Shown: positions 1-10,202, counted from the stretch's first letter. The stretch is DNA of 64,000 nucleotides from Bacteroidales bacterium UBA3653 (GCA_002373505.1 DFKE01000001.1:1-64000); one strand, 5' to 3'. Made by a program: numbers and translations. The notes: generated from the letters alone by a model not told the origin.

Positions 1-884
1 CCTTTGGTTCCCGGGCAGATATTGAGCATTCCGAAATCGATGAAAGCACCTACGCGTATTCTGCCGTCAAGCCGGTCTGCAGGCCTTAAACGATAGTCTT
101 TGGCGGACTGACGGGTGTTGTACTCATATCCTATCTCGGCGTGAGCCATAAGATCGAATTTGAACTTCAGTTGATCTCCGAAACGCTCGATAGGTACGTC
201 CTTTCGGAAGCCATGGTTGTCCATTTCCTCGAAGATGCCCACATAGCGCTCATACTGGCCTGTTGTGGTGCCGAGCATGTTCTGCCGCGTGTTACCCCAG
301 AAAGCATAGTTGGCATGCACGCCTGCGAGGAAATAGCCTATACCTTGTGAACCGAAGAAATAGGAACCGAGGTATAGAGGTATCTGGCCGTAGGCTTGCT
401 GGGACATGTCCCTGCGGCCGGTAAACGCATGCTTGAGGGTGAAGTCAACAGGGTTGATGGAAGACCAGGTGTCGGTCATATGTTCATGATATATCGCCGT
501 ATCCGCTACCCCTGTGAAGACGCGCTGGTAGGCGACTCCCAGACCGGTCTGAAGGATGAACCCGCTGTATTGGAACTCATAGAGCAAATGGAATCCTGCA
601 GCGCCTCCTCCGGGAGTAATCTTTGCCGACGGCATGTTGCTGGCGAAAGAACTCCATGAGCCTTCGAGTGAGAAGCCGATGAGATGATGCGAACCCGAGT
701 ATTGCGAAGCATGAAGACCGAAGAGCACGTCGGTCTGGTTCTCTACGTCTTTGGTAGAGAATCCGCGTTGGGACGCCAATTCCTTCTCGTGCCTTTCATT
801 GGCCGAGTAGCGCCTCTGGGCATTTGCCGGTGATAGGCATAAAAGGCAGAGGGTCAGAAGGATGATGGATCGCAGTTGGGACAT
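1..884 (-). CDS. Outer membrane beta-barrel protein, 3' part off the left edge
   Basis: An open frame of 294 codons reads leftwards from an ATG at 884 to the window edge without a stop. The product starts with a clear signal peptide (MSQLRSIILLTLCLLCL, then SPANAQ as likely cleavage region). The mature part has alternating aromatic/polar strands and many glycines, as in outer membrane barrels of about 300 residues. Its start lies inside the last 31 bases of the 2303-residue gene, so the two are translationally linked. In Bacteroidota, giant surface repeat proteins are often paired with a barrel of this size (SprB with SprF/PorP), but the PorP/SprF opening motif is absent here, so a role in export or anchoring of the upstream protein is inference only. 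No family could be named with confidence. Confidence 0.75.
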   Translation of the reverse strand, partial: MSQLRSIILLTLCLLCLSPANAQRRYSANERHEKELASQRGFSTKDVENQTDVLFGLHASQYSGSHHLIGFSLEGSWSSFASNMPSAKITPGGGAAGFHLLYEFQYSGFILQTGLGVAYQRVFTGVADTAIYHEHMTDTWSSINPVDFTLKHAFTGRRDMSQQAYGQIPLYLGSYFFGSQGIGYFLAGVHANYAFWGNTRQNMLGTTTGQYERYVGIFEEMDNHGFRKDVPIERFGDQLKFKFDLMAHAEIGYEYNTRQSAKDYRLRPADRLDGRIRVGAFIDFGMLNICPGTK

Positions 885-3800
885 TGTTCTCTTACTAATA
901 CTTTAATAGCTCTATAGGGTTCCTCCGGTGTGTCGTTGGACCATAGTTGGACAATATACATACCTGTCACAGCCGGCAAGGATAGTTCGGTCACATCCGC
1001 TCGGAATACACCGTCTGAAACGAGGTGTCCGTCCGCCGTGGTGACGCGATAAGTGCCGTCTTTGCGCGAGAGGATATAAATGACGGGATGCCCTGTAACA
1101 ACACAAGTAGGTGTGACGGACAGGTACCCCATTGTAGGAGCAAAATCATTGTTGATCGGGTTCGCCACTGCCTGTATCTCGCATGTCGGGAACGCCTCTG
1201 TCTCGTCGGTTCGTGTGAGTTCGACATGATAGTAAGCGCCGGGCGTCAGACCTGTTGGGATATGGAGGTATGGTCTGGTCTGACCTATAAGCATGGAGTC
1301 GCCTTCGTACCATTGATATTCGGTCCACGTGTATCCTCCGTTGTACGTGTCATTGAGAATAGCGATGACATCTCCGTGACGCTGTTCCAGAAGCCAGTTC
1401 GGATAACTCATGGTGATCTCCATCGGGAAAGTCATGAGGCTGTCGGACAGACAGACTCCGTTCTCGAAGGCGATAGTCGCATGATAATGGTCGGGTCTCG
1501 GGTATTTCTCCTTTACGTCAATACGCGGAGTAGGGATATACAACTCATATTCTGTACCGGCTACAAGCCCGTCCTGCATATCTATCTCTTCTTGGTCCTC
1601 GAAACCGGCTTTCTGTGCGAGGGAGTCATACCGGATGGTATAACTGAGCGGTTGAAACTCGCCGGAATAGGTATATCGGATAGTGTAGGTGAAATCTTGT
1701 CCTGCTTCATTGATACAAACAGGTTCGGGCGCAAGCGTAACGCGCGTGGGAGGGATAGCGCGGAGCGTCAGATGATAGTTCACTTCGCATCCCCATGCGT
1801 TAGGATGGGTTACGTGATACTCTCCCGCCTCGGTGTATTCGTTCTCAAAGAGACGGTATTTCTCTCCTACGCATATCGTATCCACCCATGCCGAATCGGC
1901 ACTTGGCGCTATCGTGAGATGCAGATACCGGATGGAGTCGCATTGTCCGAGGGTGGTCTTGGTGCGTAGCGTATCGAAGAATGATTGCGGTTCCGACCAG
2001 TTATGCGAGTCGGCTACCAGATCATCGTAGTTGACTACACCATGGTCGCCTCTCCACTCAAAATGTCCGTTCTCGTAGCAAACAGTAGTGTCTATGTGGA
2101 TCTCATATGGCTGATCTACGAAGACATGGAGGTAATACGTGGAGTCGCATCCTTCCGGCGTATAGCCTGCTATAGTGTCGTAGAAATGGGTCGTGACATC
2201 CGATACATAGGTCTTGCCGTTGGTGTAGTCATTGCCGTCTTTGTCCTTGACTATCCATTCGAACTCGTCGCCCGTACAGATTGCCGTGTCGGTATAGAAA
2301 TGGTATGCCGGTTTGACCACCAGATGAAGCGTATAGACAGAGTCGCAACCGCACGATTTGGTTTTCAGACTGTCGTAATAGATATATTCTCCGGGCTCGT
2401 CGGTGGGGATAGAGGTGAGCCTTCTGCCATGCCCGTCACACACCGCTTCGGTATGCTCTTTCGTCTCGCCCGGACTGATCCAGCGATACGGATCGTCCTG
2501 ACAGATAGTGTCGTATTCTACGAGCGAAGGACCATAATAAGGCATGAATGTCAGATCCAGATGGTGTTTCTCGCCGCAGGGACTTGATCCGTCCTTGTAG
2601 TCCGCTTCCACATAAGTCAGTCCGCCTGGACGATAGAAAACCTTCTTATAATGCCACCATATCGTATCGTTCATACAGAGTATAGTGTCATACTGCCAGT
2701 AGCCGGACGGCATAACATCCAGATTAAGCACATACACCGAGTCGAAGACATGCGTCCCGACCTGATAGTTTACGGAGTCATAATAGACACCTGTCCGCTG
2801 CTCGTTCAGTTTGGTCAGTACGCGCCAGTCATAGCGTGTGTTGGAGCATACTGCTGTGTCGAAATGGAACTCATACGTCGGGAATACCCATACGGAGTCA
2901 TGTACGATAGAGTCGCAGCCGTTTGCTGTCTGCAGGGTATCGATGAAGAAATACTCGCGTACGGTGCGACCGCTCTTCACTGAGTAATCAACCGGCGTAC
3001 CGTTGTCATACGAATGGAAGAGCTCTGCGGTGAGCAGTTCTTGAGTGTGTCGTCTTCCTGCTGTATTGCCGCCGAACGACCATGCCTCGGCGGGATAGTT
3101 GTCTCCGATAGAGTCGCGCTTTATGGTGAATTTCACCTCGCAGATATTGATCTGAACGTAATGCACGCTGTCGCATCCGTACTGCGATCTGTTTACCACC
3201 GAATCATAGTGGCTTGTACCTTCCGATCGGTTGATATAGACTACGCGTTCGTAGTTCCGCTCCAACTCTGCCGGAGAGGTGCCTGCTGCATCAAAATCGA
3301 AGTCATAGCCCACAAAGAGGGTCTTCGGCTGTGTGAAATGCGAGACGGTGTCATTCGATGCCATGGATACAGGATCCGTCAGATCCACATAGCGGTTGTT
3401 GTAGGTCGGATGGATAGTCAGACTCAGCGTCCAGACGCTGTCGCATCGGATAGGCTTGACAGCCCCTGTCTTGGGATTGACGAAATCAACCGCATTGGTC
3501 AGCATGGAGTCTGTTATCTGGATAAGACCGTGCTGACCGGTCGGTATCTCTGTAATCGGCCGGCCGTTATGGAAAAGCCGGTGCTCGACGCCGGTAGGCG
3601 ATGGCATATGGTCTGTCCAGAGGTATTCATCACCTTGACACACTTCGCCGTCGGCTTGGAACTCATGACTCTCATAGCCTGTCAGCCGCAGCACGTAGAT
3701 AGAGTCATAATTGAGAGCCGTTTTCAGGCTGTCGTAGTACGTGCGGGTCTCGTTTGCCGCAGGAAGATCGGTGATCTCAATAATGGTGTTTGCGCCTGTT

Positions 3801-6800
3801 ATCGGGCTGGTGAGCACCCATTTATAACTACCGCAGTTGGCGCAGGTGGCATCATAAGTGGTGTCGCGGAAGACTTGACCAACCTTCAAATCCAAAGTTC
3901 GGACAGAGTCGCAGTAATGAGTGCCGACAGGGGTTGTCGCCAGAGAATCAACGATAGGTCCCTGACCCGTATAGACGATAACCGGTAACTGATCAGGATT
4001 GTCGAAAACTGCCATACTTCCGGCATAGATGCGTCTTTCCCAATGGATGGTGTCTTCGCTAGACATCGTTCGCGAGAAAGTAGGATTATAACTCGGCAGT
4101 ACGACCAGCTTGCGGTGGATGATAGAGTCACATCCATGTTTCGTGGTCAGATGGTCCACTAGGTCATACGAACCGGCATTATTGATTCTCTGCAGATGTC
4201 TGTTGTTCCATTCCGCATGGTCTGCGCCCTCCCATACGTAGTATGCCGTGCCATCCAGCACTTGGCAGATGGTATCGGGCTCCTCCCATTCATCTAAATA
4301 AATAGGATAAACGGTCACATAGTGCAATACCGCGCTGTCGCAGCCGTGGATGGATGGTACGTTTTTCTTCAATTCATAGATGGTGTCGGCTTTCCATGGA
4401 TTGGCTGTCGTATTATATACCGTGCCGAAGAAATTATAGCTCTCGTTGGCGCAGATGGCGGTGTCCTTGCGATCGGCAACATAAGTGTCCCAAATGGTCA
4501 ATGTGAGCGTCAGAGTAGAGTCGCAGCCATATCGTGAGACAGTATCTTTACGCGACTTGTAAACAGGACCGCTCACTTGTTTGCTCTTCGCCGGTTTCTC
4601 GCCTGTGTAGTTAACACCGTAGAACAGGGTGTCCTGCCATGTGAAGGATTTGTTATCACATATTTCCGCCCTTGTCGGTATCTCATAAGGCTTGCTTACG
4701 GTCAGTTCAAGCACACAGATAGAGTCGCAGTTTGTCACCTTGGTCTTCCGTACGTCTGTATAAGTAAATTTACCTTCGCGGGTAATAGGGATGGCCTGAT
4801 AGTCTGGGTGGGTTGCTGCTGTCTCCCATTGATAGGTCTGACCATCGACACCTGGCGTCCAACAAATCGTGTCATAACTCATCTGGTCTTTGTAAACCGT
4901 ATCGATATAGAAAGTAACGAAATCCTTAAACCGGCACATCTCAATGGTACGTCCATCTTCATCCTTTCCATTAACCACCACCGTAAGCGTCTCCAGATAA
5001 GGGGTGTTGCAAAGCTTGCCGCGCGAGTCGAAATTAATGCGTGCATTGGGATTGGTCTGGTTGTAATAGGTGTATATTTCACCTTGGCACACATGAACCG
5101 TATTGAATTTGTCGTCATCACTGACGAACTGGAGACGCAAGGTGTTACGAACACTATCGCATCCTCTTGGCGGACAATCGGTGCATTCCGTGTACTTGAA
5201 GTTTTTTCGGTAAATATACTGCGAGTCTAGTGTCATCGTATCCGGGTTGAATCTGCCGAGGATGCGTTCACTGTCTTTCTCTTTCCATACAAAGACACCG
5301 CCCATTTCTGCCAACTGCGACATACAGACATTTTCCCGGTCTGTGTTATTCACAACCTCTTTGACTACCAGATGCAACTCCAGTACCGAGTCGCAACCGT
5401 TGAAAGTGGGGCAATGAGGCGCAAACTCCTGCCATTCGGGAGATCGCATACAGTCTTTCGCACGGATCGTGTCGAGAAGCACAGTATCGCCCAGCGGCCA
5501 TCTGGCGCTGTTGTTATAGTTCTTGAAGAACTCGCCGTAACTCAGTCGCCCTCTGCCGTCCTGGCAGATGACAGTATCCCGGTGCTCGAAGGACGGAGAG
5601 CAGACAAATAGCTTGAGTGTGCTCAGCGAGTCGCAACCGCCGGATGAGAGGTACGAACGCGTGATCGTCTGTGCGCCTAAATGGTATTGATAGAGACCTT
5701 TTCCGATATTATTGGTCGTGTCGTTGAAGATGGAGATCTGCATCACAAAATCCTGTCCCTCTACAGGCTTTCCGGTAATGGTTCTCGGATTCACTTTCCA
5801 TACCGTATCGCGGAAGAACTCTACCGTGTCGCCGACGCAGATTGCGCGCCATGTCGTGTCGTTGTACTGCCGCATGACACGCACTATGGTGTTGAACGTA
5901 TCGCGTTCCCATTTGTCCTCCGGAATGTCGCAGAAGATAGGCTTGCGAATCAGTATACCGCGCACCTCAAAATCCTCAAACGGCTCTTTGTTGACTTCCT
6001 CCGGAAGAAGCGTGAATTGGTGTTCCAATTGTGGGCGGGACACCAAGTCTGCAAACTGCTCCTGAGGCGGATCGAAATAGTCGGCGCCTTGGATAGAGCC
6101 TTCTATCTCCCAACGTACCTTGTACCATGCATTGTACGTCTTGATCGGGAAATTGAGAATCGTGCTGTCGCAGACGAAAATGGAGTCCAGCAGATACGTG
6201 TCGTCGCTTTGCAGCACCTTATCCAGATACCAACCGCCTTCCGTATTGCTCACGGCCTTACGGTTCCATTCCGACGTGTGGATGGTATATTGCTCATAGT
6301 TGTCCAGCAGGAAAAGCGAATCCTTCTGCGGCGTGTAGTCATATCCGATAGGGTATAAATATGCCTGACCGTCGCTTATGCCATAGGTATAACCGGAGAA
6401 ATATTTTCCGGAAGCCGTCACTTCATGTGTACCTATTGTGAGCGGAACCGTTGCCATCGAGTAGTTGGTATTACTGGGGACGGTCTTCCATTGAGTAATA
6501 GGGGAGCCATCTAATCGTATAGTACCTGTTTTGGAGGCTAAAGCCCAGATGCTCATTTGGTGCTCCAATGTCCCGTCACCGCCATTATAGGTGCTAAAAA
6601 TAACCGTATCGGTCAAAAACTCCAATGGCGGGATGAGGGTCATAGACGGATCACCTGGCAAACGCGTAGAGTCGTTGTCGTCATACCACGTACTATTTGC
6701 ACCGCTGGAGGAATACAGATATACCTGAATAGGCTTATCGGATTCAAAATAGAAAGCGTCCTTTTCCGAAGGGACGGCATCCTGTTGAACCATCCTTCGC

Positions 6801-7765
6801 ATATAGGTATCGCTCTGATTCAAGATCTTGGTCTCCAACAGACGGTTGTTGCGCATCACCCTAACCTCTGTGTTGTCTTGAAGGGCTACAGCACGGATAA
6901 TATTCAATTTAACTTTGCACGCAGTCAATGGAACAATAAATGACTTACCCCACTTGGTTACAGGCAGTAACTGGTCATACGCATGGTCATTATTCATACC
7001 TTCTTGCCCGGGGATGATTGCATATTGGTTTCCGCTCCACACAGCAATAGGCTGATCGGCACAAATGGTAGAACCGGACAGGTCGATAAGGTCATTCAGG
7101 TTTTCGGCATTAGGTGCTTTCGAACGAACGATATATATCTGTTTGGGGCGGGTGAGCGTTATCTCTTGTTGTTGTGTGCCGCCCTTACGACTATTGGTTT
7201 TCAGATTCAAAGAGACATGCGTCTCGCCTGGTTTGGTGGACATGAACACGAACTCCGTCGCAATAGCATCTGCATCGGCTGTTTGGACCATGTACTCTGT
7301 TCCCAAAGCCTCGACAGGCAAGATGTGGGCTCCATCGAAACTATAGGAACCGGTAGTACCCATTTGGTTGATGGAATAGAGCGTGAATTTCTCGTCGTTC
7401 AAACTATAGACACGAATACCTTTGTTCAGTATGGTCTCTTCTTCTGCAGCGGATGGATCCCAAAAGACACGCTGAAAATCAATAAGTACCTCTCTTGTTC
7501 CGCCTGCATCGATGTCGTAACTCTCTACAGTACCATCCGGATATTCCACTTGGATATTGTTAAACTTGCGTGAATTGGCAAGTAATAGCAGTTTTAAATC
7601 GGTGGAATTTAAATCACTATTGCCGTTCGGAAGCCATGCTACGAAGAACTCGCGGCCTTCTGTACTCGTTACCTCCGGCAACTGCTTAACCGTCTGACCC
7701 CATACAGAGCCGCACCAGCATGCCGCCAGTGTCAATAACAACGCTATGTGCCGGAATTGCTTCAT
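854..7765 (-). CDS. Giant secreted repeat protein with IgGFc-binding-like N-terminus and Cys-Asp-Ser repeats
   Basis: A 2303-residue secreted protein. Residues 1-23 are a signal peptide. Roughly residues 130-440 resemble the IgGFc-binding protein N-terminal domain, with a DLSGSTICADQPIAVWSG segment and a later QLLPVTKWGKSFIVP segment. The rest is a tandem array of modules of about 80-110 residues, each with a cysteine near its start (DTAIC, DTICQ) and ending in G-C-D-S followed by an alternating hydrophobic strand (L-x-L-x-V). Fourteen copies keep CDS and about four are degenerate (YDS, FDS, PCGEK, GCEVN). The end (TGMYIVQLWSNDT, then AIKVLV) resembles a type IX secretion sorting domain, followed by an unusual tail with two more cysteines. 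It overlaps the upstream 329-residue gene by 4 bases (ATGA). Likely a surface adhesin or matrix protein; ligand unknown. Confidence 0.85.
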   Translation of the reverse strand: MKQFRHIALLLTLAACWCGSVWGQTVKQLPEVTSTEGREFFVAWLPNGNSDLNSTDLKLLLLANSRKFNNIQVEYPDGTVESYDIDAGGTREVLIDFQRVFWDPSAAEEETILNKGIRVYSLNDEKFTLYSINQMGTTGSYSFDGAHILPVEALGTEYMVQTADADAIATEFVFMSTKPGETHVSLNLKTNSRKGGTQQQEITLTRPKQIYIVRSKAPNAENLNDLIDLSGSTICADQPIAVWSGNQYAIIPGQEGMNNDHAYDQLLPVTKWGKSFIVPLTACKVKLNIIRAVALQDNTEVRVMRNNRLLETKILNQSDTYMRRMVQQDAVPSEKDAFYFESDKPIQVYLYSSSGANSTWYDDNDSTRLPGDPSMTLIPPLEFLTDTVIFSTYNGGDGTLEHQMSIWALASKTGTIRLDGSPITQWKTVPSNTNYSMATVPLTIGTHEVTASGKYFSGYTYGISDGQAYLYPIGYDYTPQKDSLFLLDNYEQYTIHTSEWNRKAVSNTEGGWYLDKVLQSDDTYLLDSIFVCDSTILNFPIKTYNAWYKVRWEIEGSIQGADYFDPPQEQFADLVSRPQLEHQFTLLPEEVNKEPFEDFEVRGILIRKPIFCDIPEDKWERDTFNTIVRVMRQYNDTTWRAICVGDTVEFFRDTVWKVNPRTITGKPVEGQDFVMQISIFNDTTNNIGKGLYQYHLGAQTITRSYLSSGGCDSLSTLKLFVCSPSFEHRDTVICQDGRGRLSYGEFFKNYNNSARWPLGDTVLLDTIRAKDCMRSPEWQEFAPHCPTFNGCDSVLELHLVVKEVVNNTDRENVCMSQLAEMGGVFVWKEKDSERILGRFNPDTMTLDSQYIYRKNFKYTECTDCPPRGCDSVRNTLRLQFVSDDDKFNTVHVCQGEIYTYYNQTNPNARINFDSRGKLCNTPYLETLTVVVNGKDEDGRTIEMCRFKDFVTFYIDTVYKDQMSYDTICWTPGVDGQTYQWETAATHPDYQAIPITREGKFTYTDVRKTKVTNCDSICVLELTVSKPYEIPTRAEICDNKSFTWQDTLFYGVNYTGEKPAKSKQVSGPVYKSRKDTVSRYGCDSTLTLTLTIWDTYVADRKDTAICANESYNFFGTVYNTTANPWKADTIYELKKNVPSIHGCDSAVLHYVTVYPIYLDEWEEPDTICQVLDGTAYYVWEGADHAEWNNRHLQRINNAGSYDLVDHLTTKHGCDSIIHRKLVVLPSYNPTFSRTMSSEDTIHWERRIYAGSMAVFDNPDQLPVIVYTGQGPIVDSLATTPVGTHYCDSVRTLDLKVGQVFRDTTYDATCANCGSYKWVLTSPITGANTIIEITDLPAANETRTYYDSLKTALNYDSIYVLRLTGYESHEFQADGEVCQGDEYLWTDHMPSPTGVEHRLFHNGRPITEIPTGQHGLIQITDSMLTNAVDFVNPKTGAVKPIRCDSVWTLSLTIHPTYNNRYVDLTDPVSMASNDTVSHFTQPKTLFVGYDFDFDAAGTSPAELERNYERVVYINRSEGTSHYDSVVNRSQYGCDSVHYVQINICEVKFTIKRDSIGDNYPAEAWSFGGNTAGRRHTQELLTAELFHSYDNGTPVDYSVKSGRTVREYFFIDTLQTANGCDSIVHDSVWVFPTYEFHFDTAVCSNTRYDWRVLTKLNEQRTGVYYDSVNYQVGTHVFDSVYVLNLDVMPSGYWQYDTILCMNDTIWWHYKKVFYRPGGLTYVEADYKDGSSPCGEKHHLDLTFMPYYGPSLVEYDTICQDDPYRWISPGETKEHTEAVCDGHGRRLTSIPTDEPGEYIYYDSLKTKSCGCDSVYTLHLVVKPAYHFYTDTAICTGDEFEWIVKDKDGNDYTNGKTYVSDVTTHFYDTIAGYTPEGCDSTYYLHVFVDQPYEIHIDTTVCYENGHFEWRGDHGVVNYDDLVADSHNWSEPQSFFDTLRTKTTLGQCDSIRYLHLTIAPSADSAWVDTICVGEKYRLFENEYTEAGEYHVTHPNAWGCEVNYHLTLRAIPPTRVTLAPEPVCINEAGQDFTYTIRYTYSGEFQPLSYTIRYDSLAQKAGFEDQEEIDMQDGLVAGTEYELYIPTPRIDVKEKYPRPDHYHATIAFENGVCLSDSLMTFPMEITMSYPNWLLEQRHGDVIAILNDTYNGGYTWTEYQWYEGDSMLIGQTRPYLHIPTGLTPGAYYHVELTRTDETEAFPTCEIQAVANPINNDFAPTMGYLSVTPTCVVTGHPVIYILSRKDGTYRVTTADGHLVSDGVFRADVTELSLPAVTGMYIVQLWSNDTPEEPYRAIKVLVREQCPNCDPSSF

Positions 7766-8751
7766 TTAACCTCTGCGCCTGCGGGCGTGTAAGTGCGCTC
7801 GTTGCGTATGATATAAACCTGCCCTCCGCGCAGTATCTTCTGAACACGGATGATCGACTGCTGTACGCTCTCTATCCCCTCTTCTTCCTCTTGGGAAAGC
7901 TTGATAAGACCGTCATAAACGAACTCGTATTGGACATCGTTTTCAGCAATAATCCAACCCTCAACATGGTAATTCTCTCCGCTCTTCGTGATCGTGAAGG
8001 CCTGGTCGTATGCATATTCATAGTCCAACTCGCTTGCGCTTAATTGGACGTAGGTGTAGTTGCCTACATTATAGTCGTACAGCGAATATTCGCCGCTCAG
8101 ATCACCCTTGACGGCACTGTATAAATCCAGCCATACCTGCGGATAGCCCTCTTCGGGAGCCAGCATCAGCCAGTAACTGTAATGACCTTCGGACGAATAG
8201 GTCTCGTCCTCCGAGTAGTCGGAAGCCTCGGTTTGAACGGCGGTAAAACGTACCGTGTCCATCACTTCGCCTTCGATCTCACCCGGGTTCTGTGTGAAAT
8301 AAAACTCTACGCTGAAACACCGCAACTGGTTGTTGCACGTCAATGTAACGGCGCTGGAGTCAATGTCGGAAATAGTGAGAACAGGCTCGCCGGTCGTGTC
8401 TTCGCTCTCGTCCGAGAGATAATTCAACGTACCTTTGTTGCACGTAGCGGAGAAATTCTTCTTCACCCAGCCGTTCACCGCAATTCCTTTGATCTTCTTC
8501 TCTGCGGAGAATGTGACGGAGCCGTTTGCCAGACAGGCAAAATAGGTCCGGCCGATATTGTTCCAGGCATGTTCTGCCGGATAGGCTGAACCGTAGGATA
8601 CAGAGATGGTTACGCCTTCCGCGCTAAACGTATAAGCTTGCTTGTCTATCGTACTGTCCGGCGCTGTGATAACCACAGGCTCTTCTGCCTCTTGGCAAGA
8701 CACACGGAAAGCCAAACTCAATACCGCTAAAATAAGTAATATCTTCTTCAT
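7762..8751 (-). CDS. Secreted two-domain protein with short C-terminal tail
   Basis: A 329-residue secreted protein with a signal peptide (residues 1-19). Residues 30-155 form a beta-rich domain resembling part of the 1016- and 1296-residue proteins at 55.9-63.5 kb. Residues 165-290 resemble the repeated domain near the end of the 1016-residue protein (GHYSYWLMLAPEEGYP compared with its SYGYWDIYGENENY). It ends with the tail ILRGGQVYIIRNERTYTPAG, then AEVK, the same tail type seen on three other proteins in this window. It is the first gene of an operon whose own promoter is clear at 8778-8808, and it overlaps the giant gene by 4 bases. Function unknown; an export-dependent surface component is likely. 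Confidence 0.8.
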   Translation of the reverse strand: MKKILLILAVLSLAFRVSCQEAEEPVVITAPDSTIDKQAYTFSAEGVTISVSYGSAYPAEHAWNNIGRTYFACLANGSVTFSAEKKIKGIAVNGWVKKNFSATCNKGTLNYLSDESEDTTGEPVLTISDIDSSAVTLTCNNQLRCFSVEFYFTQNPGEIEGEVMDTVRFTAVQTEASDYSEDETYSSEGHYSYWLMLAPEEGYPQVWLDLYSAVKGDLSGEYSLYDYNVGNYTYVQLSASELDYEYAYDQAFTITKSGENYHVEGWIIAENDVQYEFVYDGLIKLSQEEEEGIESVQQSIIRVQKILRGGQVYIIRNERTYTPAGAEVK

Positions 8752-8777
8752 TTATGAAAACACATTAAAAACGGCTG

Positions 8778-8808
8778 CAAAGATACGACTTTTTTTTGAC
8801 ATACGCAA
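8778..8808 (-). promoter_or_regulatory. Bacteroidota-type promoter of the 8751/7765/884 operon
   Basis: On the minus strand TTG (8808-8806), a 20-nt spacer containing an A8 tract, and TATCTTTG (8785-8778). Transcription would begin near 8771, about 20 nt before the start codon at 8751. Confidence 0.8.
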
Positions 8809-8859
8809 GCGCGCGTACGTTTTTCTGACTTTTTTCTACATTCTTTCCCCTTTTCCCTT

Positions 8860-10032
8860 TCACTTTTCACCTTTCACTGCCGCGCACAACCCGATAAACA
8901 GCACGTAGTAAATCGCCACCATCCCTAAACCGATGGATACATGAGTCGTGCTGCCCGGTAAACTTTCTATCCATTCCACGCTGTGGTTCATAACCCATGC
9001 CAGACCCTTTGTCGCTTTGCTGAATAGCACTCCGGCGCTGCTCCCGCCTAACGCGATGGATATCAAACCGCTTGGCACTAAAAAGCTCGCAACCGGCAAT
9101 ACAATCATATTGGTCAGCAGAAAATAATTGCTGATCTGTCCGAAATAATACATCGTAATCGGTAATGTTCCCAATTGGGCGGCAACACTCACTACGATAA
9201 TTCCTAAAAAATAAACAATCGCTTTCCCCCATATCCGGTCTCGGTATTTCGATAACCCGAGATACCGGTTTATCGGAAAGGCACCTCCGCCTACTAATGC
9301 TACGATAGCCGTTGTCGCAGCAAAACTCAACTGAAAACTCACGGTCCATAGATCCGTAGGCTTTACAATCAGAATCAACACTGCTGCGGCTGCAATCGTG
9401 TTCAGCGAAAATGCCTGACGGTAAGCCATCCTGCCGATTTCAAATATCGTTACCATCAGTACGGCTCGCACTACGGAAGGAGTCATTCCGGTCAGCAGGG
9501 CGTAAAACCACATCACTCCGATTACGGTCATACTCAATGCTCGTCTGCCTAAACGGTTCTCATACAGCGGTTTATAACGCCCGCCTAATGTCAGAAAACC
9601 CAGTAAAATACCATAGATAATACCGGTATGCAATCCGCTCACGGCTAACACATGTGCGGCACCCGAAGCCTGAAAATGACGCTTCAACTCTTTTCCTAAT
9701 TCTTCTTTGTACCCCAATGTCAGCGCACCTACCGTAGCTAACTCATCCCCCTTCAGCCCTCCTGCTTCCAACCGCCCGTACAACCTCTCCTGCAACCCCT
9801 TCGCCCATTCCTGCAATGCATTTATCCTCGCTCCCGGCATCGCACTTCCTCCCTCTCGCACCCCAATTGCTTCCTTCTGTATTACCCTCTCCGCGCGTGC
9901 CTCCTTCGCTTTTGCTGCACGTGCTCCGTATTTCGGTGGCGGCTCCACAAAAATAAGTATTGCCGCCACCAGTGGCAGCAGCAACACAACCATAGGATAT
10001 GCTCGTATTCTATCTCGTATGCTATTTTGCAT
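8860..10032 (-). CDS. comEC: ComEC/Rec2-type competence channel protein, short form
   Basis: A 390-residue membrane protein with the ComEC competence domain, including the motif HVLAVSGLHTGIIYG near residue 150 and about eight later hydrophobic helices. ComEC forms the inner-membrane channel for single-stranded DNA during uptake. Full-length members are about 650-750 residues and carry an N-terminal OB-fold (DUF4131) and often a C-terminal metallo-beta-lactamase part; here the OB region is replaced by a roughly 70-residue Ala/Glu/Arg-rich linker and there is no C-terminal domain. The N-terminus (MQNSIRDRIRAYP) is encoded by a degenerate 11-nt repeat that continues upstream of the start, so a deletion across repeats is plausible. 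Function in uptake is uncertain without the missing parts. Confidence 0.8.
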   Translation of the reverse strand: MQNSIRDRIRAYPMVVLLLPLVAAILIFVEPPPKYGARAAKAKEARAERVIQKEAIGVREGGSAMPGARINALQEWAKGLQERLYGRLEAGGLKGDELATVGALTLGYKEELGKELKRHFQASGAAHVLAVSGLHTGIIYGILLGFLTLGGRYKPLYENRLGRRALSMTVIGVMWFYALLTGMTPSVVRAVLMVTIFEIGRMAYRQAFSLNTIAAAAVLILIVKPTDLWTVSFQLSFAATTAIVALVGGGAFPINRYLGLSKYRDRIWGKAIVYFLGIIVVSVAAQLGTLPITMYYFGQISNYFLLTNMIVLPVASFLVPSGLISIALGGSSAGVLFSKATKGLAWVMNHSVEWIESLPGSTTHVSIGLGMVAIYYVLFIGLCAAVKGEK

Positions 10033-10079
10033 TTTATTTCGTATTCTGTCTCGCCTCCGCCTAATTCCCTTTCATTTAT

Positions 10080-10112
10080 CACTTCTCACTTTTCACTTTT
10101 CACCTATCGCTT
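10080..10112. repeat. Heptamer tandem repeat (CACTTTT type)
   Basis: Four to five degenerate copies of CACTTTT/CACTTCT in the spacer upstream of the short comEC. A similar stretch covers the end of comEC near 8850-8878. Confidence 0.6.
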
Positions 10113-10144
10113 TCCCTCTCATTTTACACTTTTTTACCTCTCAA

Positions 10145-10180
10145 AAGGGGGTGATTAGGGGGTTATTCGTACTACGTCAA
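10145..10180. repeat. Dispersed G-rich repeat, copy 1
   Basis: AGGGGGTGATTAGGGGG followed by TTATTCGTACTACGTCA. A related block with the same order of parts (G-run array, then ATTCGTGATACATCA) is at 59267-59332. Confidence 0.6.
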
Positions 10181-10202
10181 AGAGAGGCAAGAGGGAGAAA
10201 AG

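Noticed and set aside
1..884. PorP/SprF assignment for the left-edge barrel
   Set aside because: The size and context fit, but the characteristic N-terminal sequence of that family is absent, so only a general barrel call is made.
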